NCBI GenBank assembly: GCA_902493595.1
Contig: CABUPU010000001.1
Location: 1-64,000, forward strand
Direction: 5' to 3'
Origin: an uncultured Mycoplasma sp.
Lineage (GTDB): Bacteria; Bacillota_I; Bacilli_A; RF39; UBA660
Length of the DNA stretch: 64,000 bases
This document shows positions 54,525 through 63,193 of this stretch, in pieces. A model generated the notes under the pieces. It saw only the letters and a program-made list of their open reading frames with translations. It was not told where the DNA came from and made no database searches. The translations under genes and the position numbers were made by a program. Every line of letters starts with the position of its first letter. Position 1 is the first letter of the stretch.

Positions 54525-55050
54525 TCTAGTGGCTTCAATAAAAGTAATGTTGTGTGTATGCCTTTTAGAATTAAATATATATTATTTACTTAGCAATTCA
54601 TTAATTACAGTTAAAGAAAAAAATTATTTAGATAATTAATCAATAAAATATCATTTTATAAAACACAATTAACAATTATATTAATAATAATATTATGTGT
54701 AAATAAATCCCAATTAAACACGAATGTTGATTATAAAAAATATTATTACTAAGATGTTAAAAGTAAAAAAATATATTTAATTAAGTTCCCAAAGACATTA
54801 ATTAACTATTTGATATAATTCTAAATTATTTAAAATAGTACTCTTAAGCAATGAAAATTGCTATATACTACTTAATAACTTGAAAAAAACATGTTATTGA
54901 TAATGGATAGAAAATATTTTTAATAAGTTTCTCACACAACCATTATTATAATGTGTTTTTTTGTATAATACAATTAGCATCAATTTTTTCTATTATATAG
55001 TTAAAAAAATATAAAATTAACAATAATTATAAAAAAAATGTAAAAATTAA
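54525..55050. other. Gene-poor intergenic region
   Basis: Very AT-rich, stop codons in all frames, no ORF of coding quality. A hairpin around 54933-54962 followed by T-runs may be a terminator. I see nothing else in it. Confidence 0.5.
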
Positions 55051-55079
55051 TTGACATATTAAAAAATATTTACTATAAT
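55051..55079 (+). promoter_or_regulatory. Consensus promoter of tRNA-Asn
   Basis: TTGACA (55051-55056), 17 nt, TATAAT (55074-55079): a perfect sigma-A consensus. Confidence 0.85.
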
Positions 55080-55096
55080 TAAAAATGTATTGAGAA

Positions 55097-55172
55097 GCCC
55101 AATTAGCTCAGTCGGTAGAGCGCATGGCTGTTAACCATTAGGTCGTAGGTTCGAGTCCTACATTGGGCGCCA
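55097..55172 (+). tRNA. tRNA-Asn (GTT)
   Basis: 76 nt with encoded CCA. Acceptor gcccaat/attgggc, D arm agctc..gagc, anticodon loop ctGTTaa (55130-55132), T arm gtagg-ttcgagt-cctac. Confidence 0.95.
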
Positions 55173-55251
55173 TTTAAAAAATTAAGTCGCTAATTGTGGC
55201 TTTTTTTTATGTTTAATTAATGATATAATTTTTAATGAAGGGTGATAAACT

Positions 55252-56169
55252 ATGAATGAAAAAATTAGTATGCTTGAACGATATGGAGAAAACTTAACAG
55301 CAAAAACATATATAACAGATCCTGCTATAGCAAGAGAAAACGAAATAAAAGATTGTATGCTTATCCTTATGACACCAGAAAAAAGTGCTCTTTTAGTGGG
55401 TAAAGCTGGTATAGGTAAAACTGCTATAGTTGAGGGTATTGCTTATAGAATTCAAAAAGGGATGGTTCCAAATGCCTTAATGGGATGGACAATCATTAAA
55501 ATTAATATTACAAGCTTAATTGGCGAAACTCAAAGTGAAGGACAAACAGAAAATAGAATTGATTTACTTGTTCAGGAACTTGCAAGAAGTCCAAAAACAA
55601 TTCTTTTTATTGATGAAACTCATTTACTTGTAAATAGACAGGGTGGATTAGACTTTGCTAACATGTTAAAATCCGGCCTTGATAGGGGAACAATTAAAAT
55701 GATTGGTGCAACCACTACTGAAGAATATGAAACATATATCTTAAGAGATAGAGCATTTTTAAGAAGATTCCAAAAAGTTGATGTCCTTGAGGCGTCTCAA
55801 GATGATTGTGTTAAGATATTAATGGGAACATATCCTAAACTTGAGAAACAAATAGGGGTAAAACTAACTTATACTCCATTTATAATTGAAAAAATAATGC
55901 GTTTTATTGTAGAAATGACTGATGAATATAAAAGAATTTATGAAATAAGTAATCGATATCCTGATATTTGCTTAACAATAATTGCTAATGCCTTTACTTA
56001 TGCTCTTTTTGATAATAGTCCAGTTGTAACTATTAAACATTTTTATAAAGCAATATGTAATGCAAAAAGTATTTATCCTGATGCACTTGCAAAAGAAAAA
56101 CAAAGATTTATTACAGTTTTTGCTGATATGATTAGAAATGAAAATGTTGATATAAACGATACAAAGTAG
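55252..56169 (+). CDS. Single-domain ClpA/B-type AAA+ ATPase
   Basis: 305 aa. Walker A VGKAGIGKTAIVEG, Walker B TILFIDETH, sensor MIGATTTEEYE and arginine-finger region DRAFLRRFQKV match the first AAA+ module (D1) of ClpB/ClpC. There is no N-domain, middle domain or second AAA+ module, so it is about one-third of a normal Clp unfoldase. It may be a stand-alone regulator. Good ribosome site gaagggtga. Confidence 0.85.
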   Translation: MNEKISMLERYGENLTAKTYITDPAIARENEIKDCMLILMTPEKSALLVGKAGIGKTAIVEGIAYRIQKGMVPNALMGWTIIKINITSLIGETQSEGQTENRIDLLVQELARSPKTILFIDETHLLVNRQGGLDFANMLKSGLDRGTIKMIGATTTEEYETYILRDRAFLRRFQKVDVLEASQDDCVKILMGTYPKLEKQIGVKLTYTPFIIEKIMRFIVEMTDEYKRIYEISNRYPDICLTIIANAFTYALFDNSPVVTIKHFYKAICNAKSIYPDALAKEKQRFITVFADMIRNENVDINDTK

Positions 56170-56175
56170 GTGCAT

Positions 56176-57237
56176 ATGAATATAGTTGTTAATAATTTTA
56201 ATATTATAGAAATACTTTTAGTAACGTATTTAATAAGTTTTGTTCTTGTATTTTTAACAAAGAAAATTGCAGTTCATGTTGGAGCTCTTGATATGCCAAA
56301 TGAAAGAAAAGTTCATAAAAAACCAATGCCAAGACTTGGTGGTCTTGCTATTTATGCATCTTTTCTATTTGGTTATATGGTTTATGGTACAGTAACTACT
56401 CAAATGCTATCAATTCTTATTGGTTCATTTATACTTGTAATGCTTGGAGTATTTGATGATATAAAACCGATTAGAGCAAAAGTAAAACTACTTGTACAAA
56501 TTATAGTCGCAGGAATTGTAGTATTTTATGGAGGACTTTATTTTAGAGAAATATCATTTTTAGGCTTAAAACTTATATTTCCAACTTGGCTTAATGAATT
56601 TATTGCAATATTCTTTATAGTCGGAGCAATAAACGCTATTAATCTTATTGATGGGTTAGATGGTCTATGTGCTGGGATTAGTTCAATTTACTTTTTAACT
56701 ATTTCAGTAATTGCCTTAATTTTAAATAAAATGGGTGGTCTTGATATAATACTATGCATTATTATGCTTGGAGCAACACTAGGATTTTTGACACATAATT
56801 TTCCCCCAGCAAAAACTTTTATGGGAGACTGTGGATCAACATTTTTAGGCTATATGATTGCTGTTATTTCTCTTTTAGGTTTTAAAGGAGCAACATTTAC
56901 ATCACTTGTTATACCAGTTGTTATTTTAGCAGTACCAATATTTGATACATTATTTGCAATACTTCGAAGAATTATTCATCATAGGAGCATTGATGAACCA
57001 GATATGAATCATTTACATCATCAACTTTTAAAAATGAAGTTTTCTCCAAAGGTTACAATTTTAATTATTTATGGTATTGATATTTTGTTTTCAGCTGTAT
57101 CAGTTTTCTATGTTTTAGGAGATAACCAAGTATCAATGATTGTTTATTTGATTATGATGACATTACTTTTATATATTGTTGTTAACACAGACATTTTATA
57201 TGATAAGAAAGATAAGGCTAAGAAATTAAAAAAATAA
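56176..57237 (+). CDS. tagO: TagO/WecA-type undecaprenyl-phosphate GlcNAc-1-P transferase
   Basis: 353 aa; ATG 56176 preferred over GTG 56170. Polytopic MraY/WecA-family enzyme with DMPNERKVHKKPMPRLGG, the catalytic FDDIKPIRAK and NLIDGLDGLCAG blocks, FMGDCGSTFLGY and DEPDMNHLHHQLL. It starts wall teichoic acid or other wall polymer synthesis by loading GlcNAc-1-P on undecaprenyl phosphate. A terminator follows. Confidence 0.92.
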   Translation: MNIVVNNFNIIEILLVTYLISFVLVFLTKKIAVHVGALDMPNERKVHKKPMPRLGGLAIYASFLFGYMVYGTVTTQMLSILIGSFILVMLGVFDDIKPIRAKVKLLVQIIVAGIVVFYGGLYFREISFLGLKLIFPTWLNEFIAIFFIVGAINAINLIDGLDGLCAGISSIYFLTISVIALILNKMGGLDIILCIIMLGATLGFLTHNFPPAKTFMGDCGSTFLGYMIAVISLLGFKGATFTSLVIPVVILAVPIFDTLFAILRRIIHHRSIDEPDMNHLHHQLLKMKFSPKVTILIIYGIDILFSAVSVFYVLGDNQVSMIVYLIMMTLLLYIVVNTDILYDKKDKAKKLKK

Positions 57238-57251
57238 TTCTTAGTTTTTTT
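57218..57251 (+). terminator. Terminator of tagO
   Basis: 7-bp stem ctaagaa/ttcttag spanning the stop codon, followed by T7. Confidence 0.7.
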
Positions 57252-57273
57252 GTTTTTTTAGAACTTTTGTAAC

Positions 57274-57369
57274 ATTCCTTTGCAAAAAATGCAAAAAGTG
57301 AAAATATTCCTTTGAAAAAAACGCAAAAAAACAAATTATTCCTTTGAAAAAAACGCAAAAGGTATAAAA
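57274..57369. repeat. Three 32-bp tandem repeats
   Basis: Units start at 57274, 57306 and 57338, exactly 32 bp apart; each begins attcctttg, followed by an A-run, y-gcaaaa and a variable end. They lie just upstream of the DUF4143 ATPase gene. They could be iterated regulator sites. Confidence 0.7.
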
Positions 57370-57435
57370 ATACATGATAATTATGGACAAATTTGCATAA
57401 AAATGGTAATATATTATCATAAGGAGTTGATAAAA

Positions 57436-58734
57436 ATGCTTAAAAGAAAAATATTAAAGGACTTATTATATTGGAAAAACAATCATAGAAATAATTGCTT
57501 AATGGTAATTGGTGCTAGACAGGTAGGTAAAACTTATATAATAAAAAAATTTGCTGAAGAAAACTATGAAAATTTTTACGAGTTAAATTTTTTAGAAAAT
57601 GAAAGTTTTACAAATATTTTTGATAAAGATTTAAGTTCAAATAATATATTAACACAAATTTCATTGTATTTCTCAAACTTTGCTATTAATCCTGGCAAAA
57701 CATTAATTTTTTTAGATGAAATTCAAATTTGTCCAAATGCAATAACTGCTCTTAAGTTTTTAGCACAAGATGATCGAATTGATGTTATTGTTTCTGGTTC
57801 TACTTTAGGTATGACATATAAAAAAGTTAAATCTTTTCCAGTTGGTTATGTTGACAGAATTTATATGAATTCTTTAGACTTCGAAGAATTTTTATGGGCA
57901 AGGGGAATAAATGAAGACCAAATTGAATATATTAAAAGTTTTTATGATAAAAAGTTATCAGTTCCTGAAGCTGTACATGATAAAATGATGAATTTATTCA
58001 AAGAATTTATTATCCTTGGTGGAATGCCAGATGTAATTAACGAATTTCTATTATCAAATAATTTTAATAGTGCTAAAAATGTTCAAAAAAGAATAATTGA
58101 GGATTATAAATCTGATATTGTTAAATATGCTACTGACAATGATAAACCTAAAATTAGAGCGTGTTTTGATTCAATACCTGCACAACTTGCTAAGGAAAAT
58201 AAGAAATTTAAGTATAGTCTTTCAGATAAAAATGCAAATAAAGAAAGATATTTTGGAGCTCTAGAATGGTTAAATGATGCTGGTATAACTAATTTTTGTT
58301 ATAATTTAAATAATTTAGAATTACCACTTGAGGGTAATAAAGATAGAGATTCATTTAAAGTTTATATGGCCGATACAGGACTTTTAATGGCTATGCTTGA
58401 AGATGGAAGTCAAACTGAAATAATGAATGGAAATTTAGGTATTTATAAAGGTGCTATTTATGAAAATATAATTGCGGATATATTTAATAAATCAGGAAAA
58501 AAACTTTATTATTTTGAAAAAAATTCTACATTAGAAATAGATTTTATTATTAGATATAATAATGTTATAACCCCAGTAGAGGTAAAATCCGCAGATAATA
58601 CAAAATCTAAATCACTATATTCGCTTATGAATAACTATAATGTTACAAGTGCAATAAAACTATCAAGTAAAAATGTTGGTGTAAGTGATAATGGCATTAT
58701 TTCTTTACCATTATATATGAGTATGTTTTTATAA
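57436..58734 (+). CDS. AAA+ ATPase with DUF4143 domain
   Basis: 432 aa from ATG 57436 (aaggagttgat upstream); the frame is open from 57403 without a ribosome site. Walker A IGARQVGKTYIIKK, Walker B LIFLDEIQICP, sensor IVSGSTLG, then an RxxP-type loop (KKVKSFPVGYVDRIYM) and a C-terminal PD-(D/E)xK-like DUF4143 segment (LEIDFIIRYN...PVEVKSAD). Common accessory ATPase family of unclear role. Confidence 0.9.
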   Translation: MLKRKILKDLLYWKNNHRNNCLMVIGARQVGKTYIIKKFAEENYENFYELNFLENESFTNIFDKDLSSNNILTQISLYFSNFAINPGKTLIFLDEIQICPNAITALKFLAQDDRIDVIVSGSTLGMTYKKVKSFPVGYVDRIYMNSLDFEEFLWARGINEDQIEYIKSFYDKKLSVPEAVHDKMMNLFKEFIILGGMPDVINEFLLSNNFNSAKNVQKRIIEDYKSDIVKYATDNDKPKIRACFDSIPAQLAKENKKFKYSLSDKNANKERYFGALEWLNDAGITNFCYNLNNLELPLEGNKDRDSFKVYMADTGLLMAMLEDGSQTEIMNGNLGIYKGAIYENIIADIFNKSGKKLYYFEKNSTLEIDFIIRYNNVITPVEVKSADNTKSKSLYSLMNNYNVTSAIKLSSKNVGVSDNGIISLPLYMSMFL

Positions 58735-58759
58735 TTTATTAACAAGATAAACTATATAC

Positions 58760-58781
58760 AAGGAGCTTTTGCTTCTTTTTT
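58760..58781 (+). terminator. Rho-independent terminator
   Basis: 7-bp stem aaggagc/gcttctt with one G-T pair, tttt loop, T-run. Confidence 0.65.
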
Positions 58782-58853
58782 CGTGTGTAAATGGTAATAT
58801 AGAATTAAAAAATATAGATTTTTCCTAATAACTTTGATAAAATTAATTTGGTT

Positions 58854-60311
58854 ATGAAAAAAGAAGTTAATGACAAACTTAAATATTTATTAAAACTATT
58901 GACTATGATTTTTTTAATTACTAGTCCTATTTTTGATATGACTTTTTTTCATAGTAGAATTACAACTTTAATAAGAATATTTATAATATTTGTTATTTTT
59001 ATTTCAACAATATTTTTATATAAAGATAGTAGAAAAAGCCTTAAATATCTTATTATTTTTTATTTACTTAGTGCATCTTATTTAATAGTAAGTTATTATC
59101 ATAATAAAAGCTTTATATCACTATTTCCAAATAATTTTAATTATAGTTTTATAAATGAACTATTTACAATATTAAAATTAATAATGCCTATAACTTTTAT
59201 ATATTCATTATATTATCAAAAATTATCAAAAAAAGATTTTAAGATTATATTTATATCTTGGTCTTTATTTATAAGCCTTCAGATAATAATAACAAATATA
59301 TTTGAGATATCTTTATCAAGTTATTCAGAAAATATTATTAAATATAATATATTTGAATGGAATAAAAATATTTATTATATAGAAAGTGCTAGTAAAGGAT
59401 ATTTTACTTATGCCAATATGACTTCACTAACATTATTAATGATGTTAATATATAATTTTTACTTTTTTATTAAAGATAATTTTAAATATATATTATTAAT
59501 TTTTTTAATATCTATATCAATGCTAATGCTTGGAACTAGAGTTTCCTCAATAGGGGGACTTCTTACTCTAATATGTTTAACAATTTGTTATTTATTTTTT
59601 GTTATAATAAAAAAAGAAAAATTTAATAAACATTTATTTCTTTTATTATCTGTAATAATATTATGGATTTTATTATTACCAATTAGTCCATATAAAAATA
59701 GAAATATTGAGTTAAATAAATATAATAATGTTTTAAATAATAATATGGATAGTAACGATACTTTAGAAGGTGAAGATTTAAATGATATAAAAAATAATGA
59801 TACAAAACAAGAATATATTGAAAGTATAGTTAATAATGACCTTGTTCCTGAGTATTTTTATAAAGTATATTATTCTTATGAAAATGATCCTGATTTTTGG
59901 ATTAATTTAATTGAAAATACTAAGGAAAAAGAATTAACGTATCGCTTTTTGGAAAGAAAAATTATTCAAAGAGTAAAAAATATTAACAACAATAAATTAG
60001 ATACATTATTTGGTTTATCAAATTCTAGGGTTCAAAATATTCATAATATTGAAATGGACTTTATATGCCAATACTATTCCTTTGGGATAATTGGAAGTAT
60101 TATTTTATTAGGAATTTATTTAATCATGTTAATTTTTAATGTTATTAATTTGTTAAAAAATTTCAATTTTATAAACTTTATTAATTTAACGGCAAACTTG
60201 TTATTTTGTTTTTGTGCATATTTAACTGGCAATATATTATGCTCAATGACTATGATTATAGTTTATAGTTTTTTAAGTAGTTATTTCATTAAAGAAGGTA
60301 ATTCAATATGA
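58854..60311 (+). CDS. O-antigen ligase/polymerase-like membrane protein
   Basis: 485 aa from ATG 58854; an in-frame TTG 6 nt earlier is less likely. About ten TM helices, with a large polar loop (about 285-380) before the last ones, and the LMLGTRVSSIGG segment typical of Wzy/WaaL-type O-antigen ligases. Likely joins or polymerises surface polysaccharide. No Shine-Dalgarno is visible. Stop overlaps the signal peptidase start (ATGA). Confidence 0.7.
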   Translation: MKKEVNDKLKYLLKLLTMIFLITSPIFDMTFFHSRITTLIRIFIIFVIFISTIFLYKDSRKSLKYLIIFYLLSASYLIVSYYHNKSFISLFPNNFNYSFINELFTILKLIMPITFIYSLYYQKLSKKDFKIIFISWSLFISLQIIITNIFEISLSSYSENIIKYNIFEWNKNIYYIESASKGYFTYANMTSLTLLMMLIYNFYFFIKDNFKYILLIFLISISMLMLGTRVSSIGGLLTLICLTICYLFFVIIKKEKFNKHLFLLLSVIILWILLLPISPYKNRNIELNKYNNVLNNNMDSNDTLEGEDLNDIKNNDTKQEYIESIVNNDLVPEYFYKVYYSYENDPDFWINLIENTKEKELTYRFLERKIIQRVKNINNNKLDTLFGLSNSRVQNIHNIEMDFICQYYSFGIIGSIILLGIYLIMLIFNVINLLKNFNFINFINLTANLLFCFCAYLTGNILCSMTMIIVYSFLSSYFIKEGNSI

Positions 60312-60748
60312 AAAATGTTTTAAAAATAATAATTATAGGAATTATATGTTTTTTAGTATCGAAGTATATTTTTTCATTATGCGTTGTTCATGGAAACTCT
60401 ATGAGTCCAACTTTAAAAGATAAGCAAATTGTTTTTGAAACTAAAATAGTAACTAAAATAAATTATAATGATATTGTTGTAATAAAAAAAGGTAATTTAA
60501 AAATAATTAAAAGAATTGTTGGAAAACCCAAAGATAAACTAATTATAAAAAATAATTATTTATATATTAATGGTAAAAAATATAATGATATATTTATAGA
60601 AAATGCTGGAAATTTAAATGAATTACTTATTTTAAATGATAATGAATATTTTGCTTTAGGAGATAACATAAATAATAGTATTGATAGTAGAGATAATAAG
60701 ATAGGAGTTATTAAAATAAATGAAATTAAAGGAAAAATAATTAAATAA
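60308..60748 (+). CDS. lepB: Signal peptidase I
   Basis: 146 aa, short Gram-positive type. TM anchor (about 5-25), catalytic Ser in VHGNSMSPTL, catalytic Lys in IIKRIVG, and the C-terminal ALGDNINNSIDSR box. It cleaves Sec signal peptides outside the membrane. Translationally coupled to the upstream polysaccharide gene, which may point to a specialised substrate. Confidence 0.92.
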   Translation: MKNVLKIIIIGIICFLVSKYIFSLCVVHGNSMSPTLKDKQIVFETKIVTKINYNDIVVIKKGNLKIIKRIVGKPKDKLIIKNNYLYINGKKYNDIFIENAGNLNELLILNDNEYFALGDNINNSIDSRDNKIGVIKINEIKGKIIK

Positions 60749-60828
60749 TTAATTTTGCTTTTCTATAAGATTAAAATGTGTTATTATATTGTTGTGAGTT
60801 AAAATTAATTATTTAGGTGGTGTAAAAA

Positions 60829-62916
60829 ATGTTAGCAAAAATCTTGGGAATTGTTATGACATTTTTCTATAAATTATGTGGAAATTATGGTGTAGCAATT
60901 ATTTTATTTACTTTCTTTAGTAAAATTATTTTGTTACCAATCAGTATTTGGGTTCAAAAAAATTCTATAAAAATGGTTAAAATGCAACCAGAGTTAAATA
61001 AAATTAAAATTAATTATTTTGGAGATAAAGATAAAATTGCCGATGAAACCTCAAAACTATATAAAAAAGAAAAATATAATGCACTAGTTTCAATAATACC
61101 TCTTATTATTCAAATAGTACTTCTTTTAGGCCTTGCAAAGGTAATTAATAATCCAATGACTTATATTTTAAAGGAACCTAAAAGGGTAGTTCAAAACTAT
61201 AAAAATGTATATATATCTAATCATAAAGATGTTTCTGAAGATGCATCATCACTTGAACTACAGATAGTAGAGGATATTAAAACTGGCAATATAGATGAAT
61301 ATAGCTCTATTAATGGTTCAGAAAAAGTAATAAAAGATATAAAGAAATTAAAACTTAAATTTTTAGGTTTAGATATGAGCTGGATAGCTGAAACTATGGG
61401 TGGAATATCATTACTTATACCTTTAATTGCAGGTTTAAGTGCTTTAATAATGTGTATAGGACAAAATAAAATGAATGTTTTACAGCAAGAACAGTCAAAG
61501 TTAAACCAATGGGGAATGTTAATTTTTTCAGTAGCATTATCACTTTATTTAGGCTACTTTGTACCAGCGGGAATCGCACTTTACTGGACATTTAGTAATT
61601 TATTTGCGGTACTACTTCAATTTTTACTTAATATATTTATAAATCCTAAAAAATATGTTGACCATGATTTACTTTTACAAACTCAAACTGAACTTAAAGA
61701 ATTAACATCTCTTGATAAAAAAGTTAAAAGAACAAAAGAACAAATCAAAAAAGAAAAAGAAGATTATAAAAGGTTTTTCAAAATTGCTAATAAGCATTTA
61801 GTATTTTATTCAGAAAGTAATGGTTTCTATAAATATTATAAAGGTATAATAGAATATATTTTAAATCATACAAATATAGTAATTCATTATATAACAAGTG
61901 ATTATAATGATAACATTTTTAATTTAGAAAAAGAAAATAAACAAATTAAAGCTTATTATATCGAAGAAAAGAAATTAATAACAATGATGATGAAAATGGA
62001 TGCTGATGTTGTAGTAATGACAATGCCAGATCTTGAAAATTATCATATTAAAAAAAGTTATATAAGAAAAGATATAATTTATATATATATTCCACATGGA
62101 ATTGATAGTATAAATCTTACTCAAAGATATAAATCAGTAAATGCTTATGATGTGTTCTTTGCAAGTGGAAAATATCAAAAAGAGGAAGCCGAAGCTACGT
62201 TTAAATTCTTTAATTTAGATAGAAAAATTTTTGAATATGGATATACATTACTTGATGATATGCTTGAAAATTATAGTAAAAAGCCTAAAAAGGAAACTAA
62301 CAATAAAACAAAATCAATATTAATAGCACCATCATGGCAAAAAGATAATATTTGTGATTTATGTTTAGATGAATTATTAAATGAACTAACAAAAAATAAA
62401 AATTATGTTATAACATTAAGACCACATCCTCAGGAGGTAAGACATAAAAAAGAAAAATTTGAGGCTTTAAAGGATAAATATAAAGATAATAAAAATATTA
62501 TAATTCAAACTGATTTTTCAAATAATAGTTCAATTTTAGATGCTGATTTACTCATAACTGATTGGTCTGGTATTTGTTATGAATATGCATTTACCACTAA
62601 AAAACCAGTATTATTTATTGATACACCAATGAAAGTAATGAATCCAAACTATAAAGAAATAGATGTTGAACCTTATAATATATGGACTAGAAATGTTATG
62701 GGTATATCAATTAATCCAAATAAATTAGATAAAATACTTGATAATGTTCAATATTTATTAGATAATAAAAATGAATATTCAAAAGATATAGAAAAATTAT
62801 TTAAAGATACAATTTATAATATTGGTAGTTCATCTGAAAAGGGAGCAAAATGTATTATAGACTGTGTTCAAGAAAAGATAAAAGAAAGGAAAAGTAGTAA
62901 TGAAAAAAATAAGTAA
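60829..62916 (+). CDS. YidC/Oxa1 insertase fused to CDP-glycerol glycerophosphotransferase
   Basis: 695 aa. Residues 1-285 are a YidC/Oxa1-type insertase: GNYGVAIILFTFFSKIILLPI, then NSIKMVKMQPELNKIK, PLIIQIVLLLGLAKVI and a C-terminal GIALYWTFSNLFAVLLQ. After a charged linker (about 285-320), residues about 320-690 match TagB/TagF glycerophosphotransferases (IYIPHGIDSINL, APSWQKDN, LRPHPQE, ADLLITDWSGICYEYAF, PVLFID). Sequence is continuous without a frameshift. The insertase may be expressed together with, or couple to, wall-polymer synthesis. Confidence 0.85.
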   Translation: MLAKILGIVMTFFYKLCGNYGVAIILFTFFSKIILLPISIWVQKNSIKMVKMQPELNKIKINYFGDKDKIADETSKLYKKEKYNALVSIIPLIIQIVLLLGLAKVINNPMTYILKEPKRVVQNYKNVYISNHKDVSEDASSLELQIVEDIKTGNIDEYSSINGSEKVIKDIKKLKLKFLGLDMSWIAETMGGISLLIPLIAGLSALIMCIGQNKMNVLQQEQSKLNQWGMLIFSVALSLYLGYFVPAGIALYWTFSNLFAVLLQFLLNIFINPKKYVDHDLLLQTQTELKELTSLDKKVKRTKEQIKKEKEDYKRFFKIANKHLVFYSESNGFYKYYKGIIEYILNHTNIVIHYITSDYNDNIFNLEKENKQIKAYYIEEKKLITMMMKMDADVVVMTMPDLENYHIKKSYIRKDIIYIYIPHGIDSINLTQRYKSVNAYDVFFASGKYQKEEAEATFKFFNLDRKIFEYGYTLLDDMLENYSKKPKKETNNKTKSILIAPSWQKDNICDLCLDELLNELTKNKNYVITLRPHPQEVRHKKEKFEALKDKYKDNKNIIIQTDFSNNSSILDADLLITDWSGICYEYAFTTKKPVLFIDTPMKVMNPNYKEIDVEPYNIWTRNVMGISINPNKLDKILDNVQYLLDNKNEYSKDIEKLFKDTIYNIGSSSEKGAKCIIDCVQEKIKERKSSNEKNK

Positions 62917-63160
62917 AATATTATTTGTAATGTTTTTCATCGTTTCATTTATGTTTTTCTATAGTGAAAATGTTAATGCTTATATTGACCCATCAGTTAT
63001 GACTTATGCTATTCAAGCTGTTGCGGGAATTGCTATAGCGGTTGGTGCATTTTTAGGTATTTACTTTAGAAAAATAAAGAAAAAAGTTAGTAATAAACTT
63101 GGCATTGATGAAAATAAAAACAAAGAAATTGAATCTGACGAAATAAAAATAACAAAATAA
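62900..63160 (+). CDS. Small membrane protein of wall-polymer cluster
   Basis: 86 aa. Signal-like or TM start (residues 6-27), then YIDPSVMTYAIQAVAGIAIAVGA (second TM helix, about 33-55) and a basic-acidic tail. Overlaps the fusion gene by 17 bp. I have no function for it; its position suggests a helper of the surface-polymer enzymes. Confidence 0.65.
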   Translation: MKKISKILFVMFFIVSFMFFYSENVNAYIDPSVMTYAIQAVAGIAIAVGAFLGIYFRKIKKKVSNKLGIDENKNKEIESDEIKITK

Positions 63161-63193
63161 TCTGATTAATTTCAAAAGAAAGATGGTGATAGT

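Noticed and set aside
57274..57369. CRISPR array
   Set aside because: The 32-bp units are contiguous with degenerate ends, there are only three, and no unique spacers or cas genes are present.
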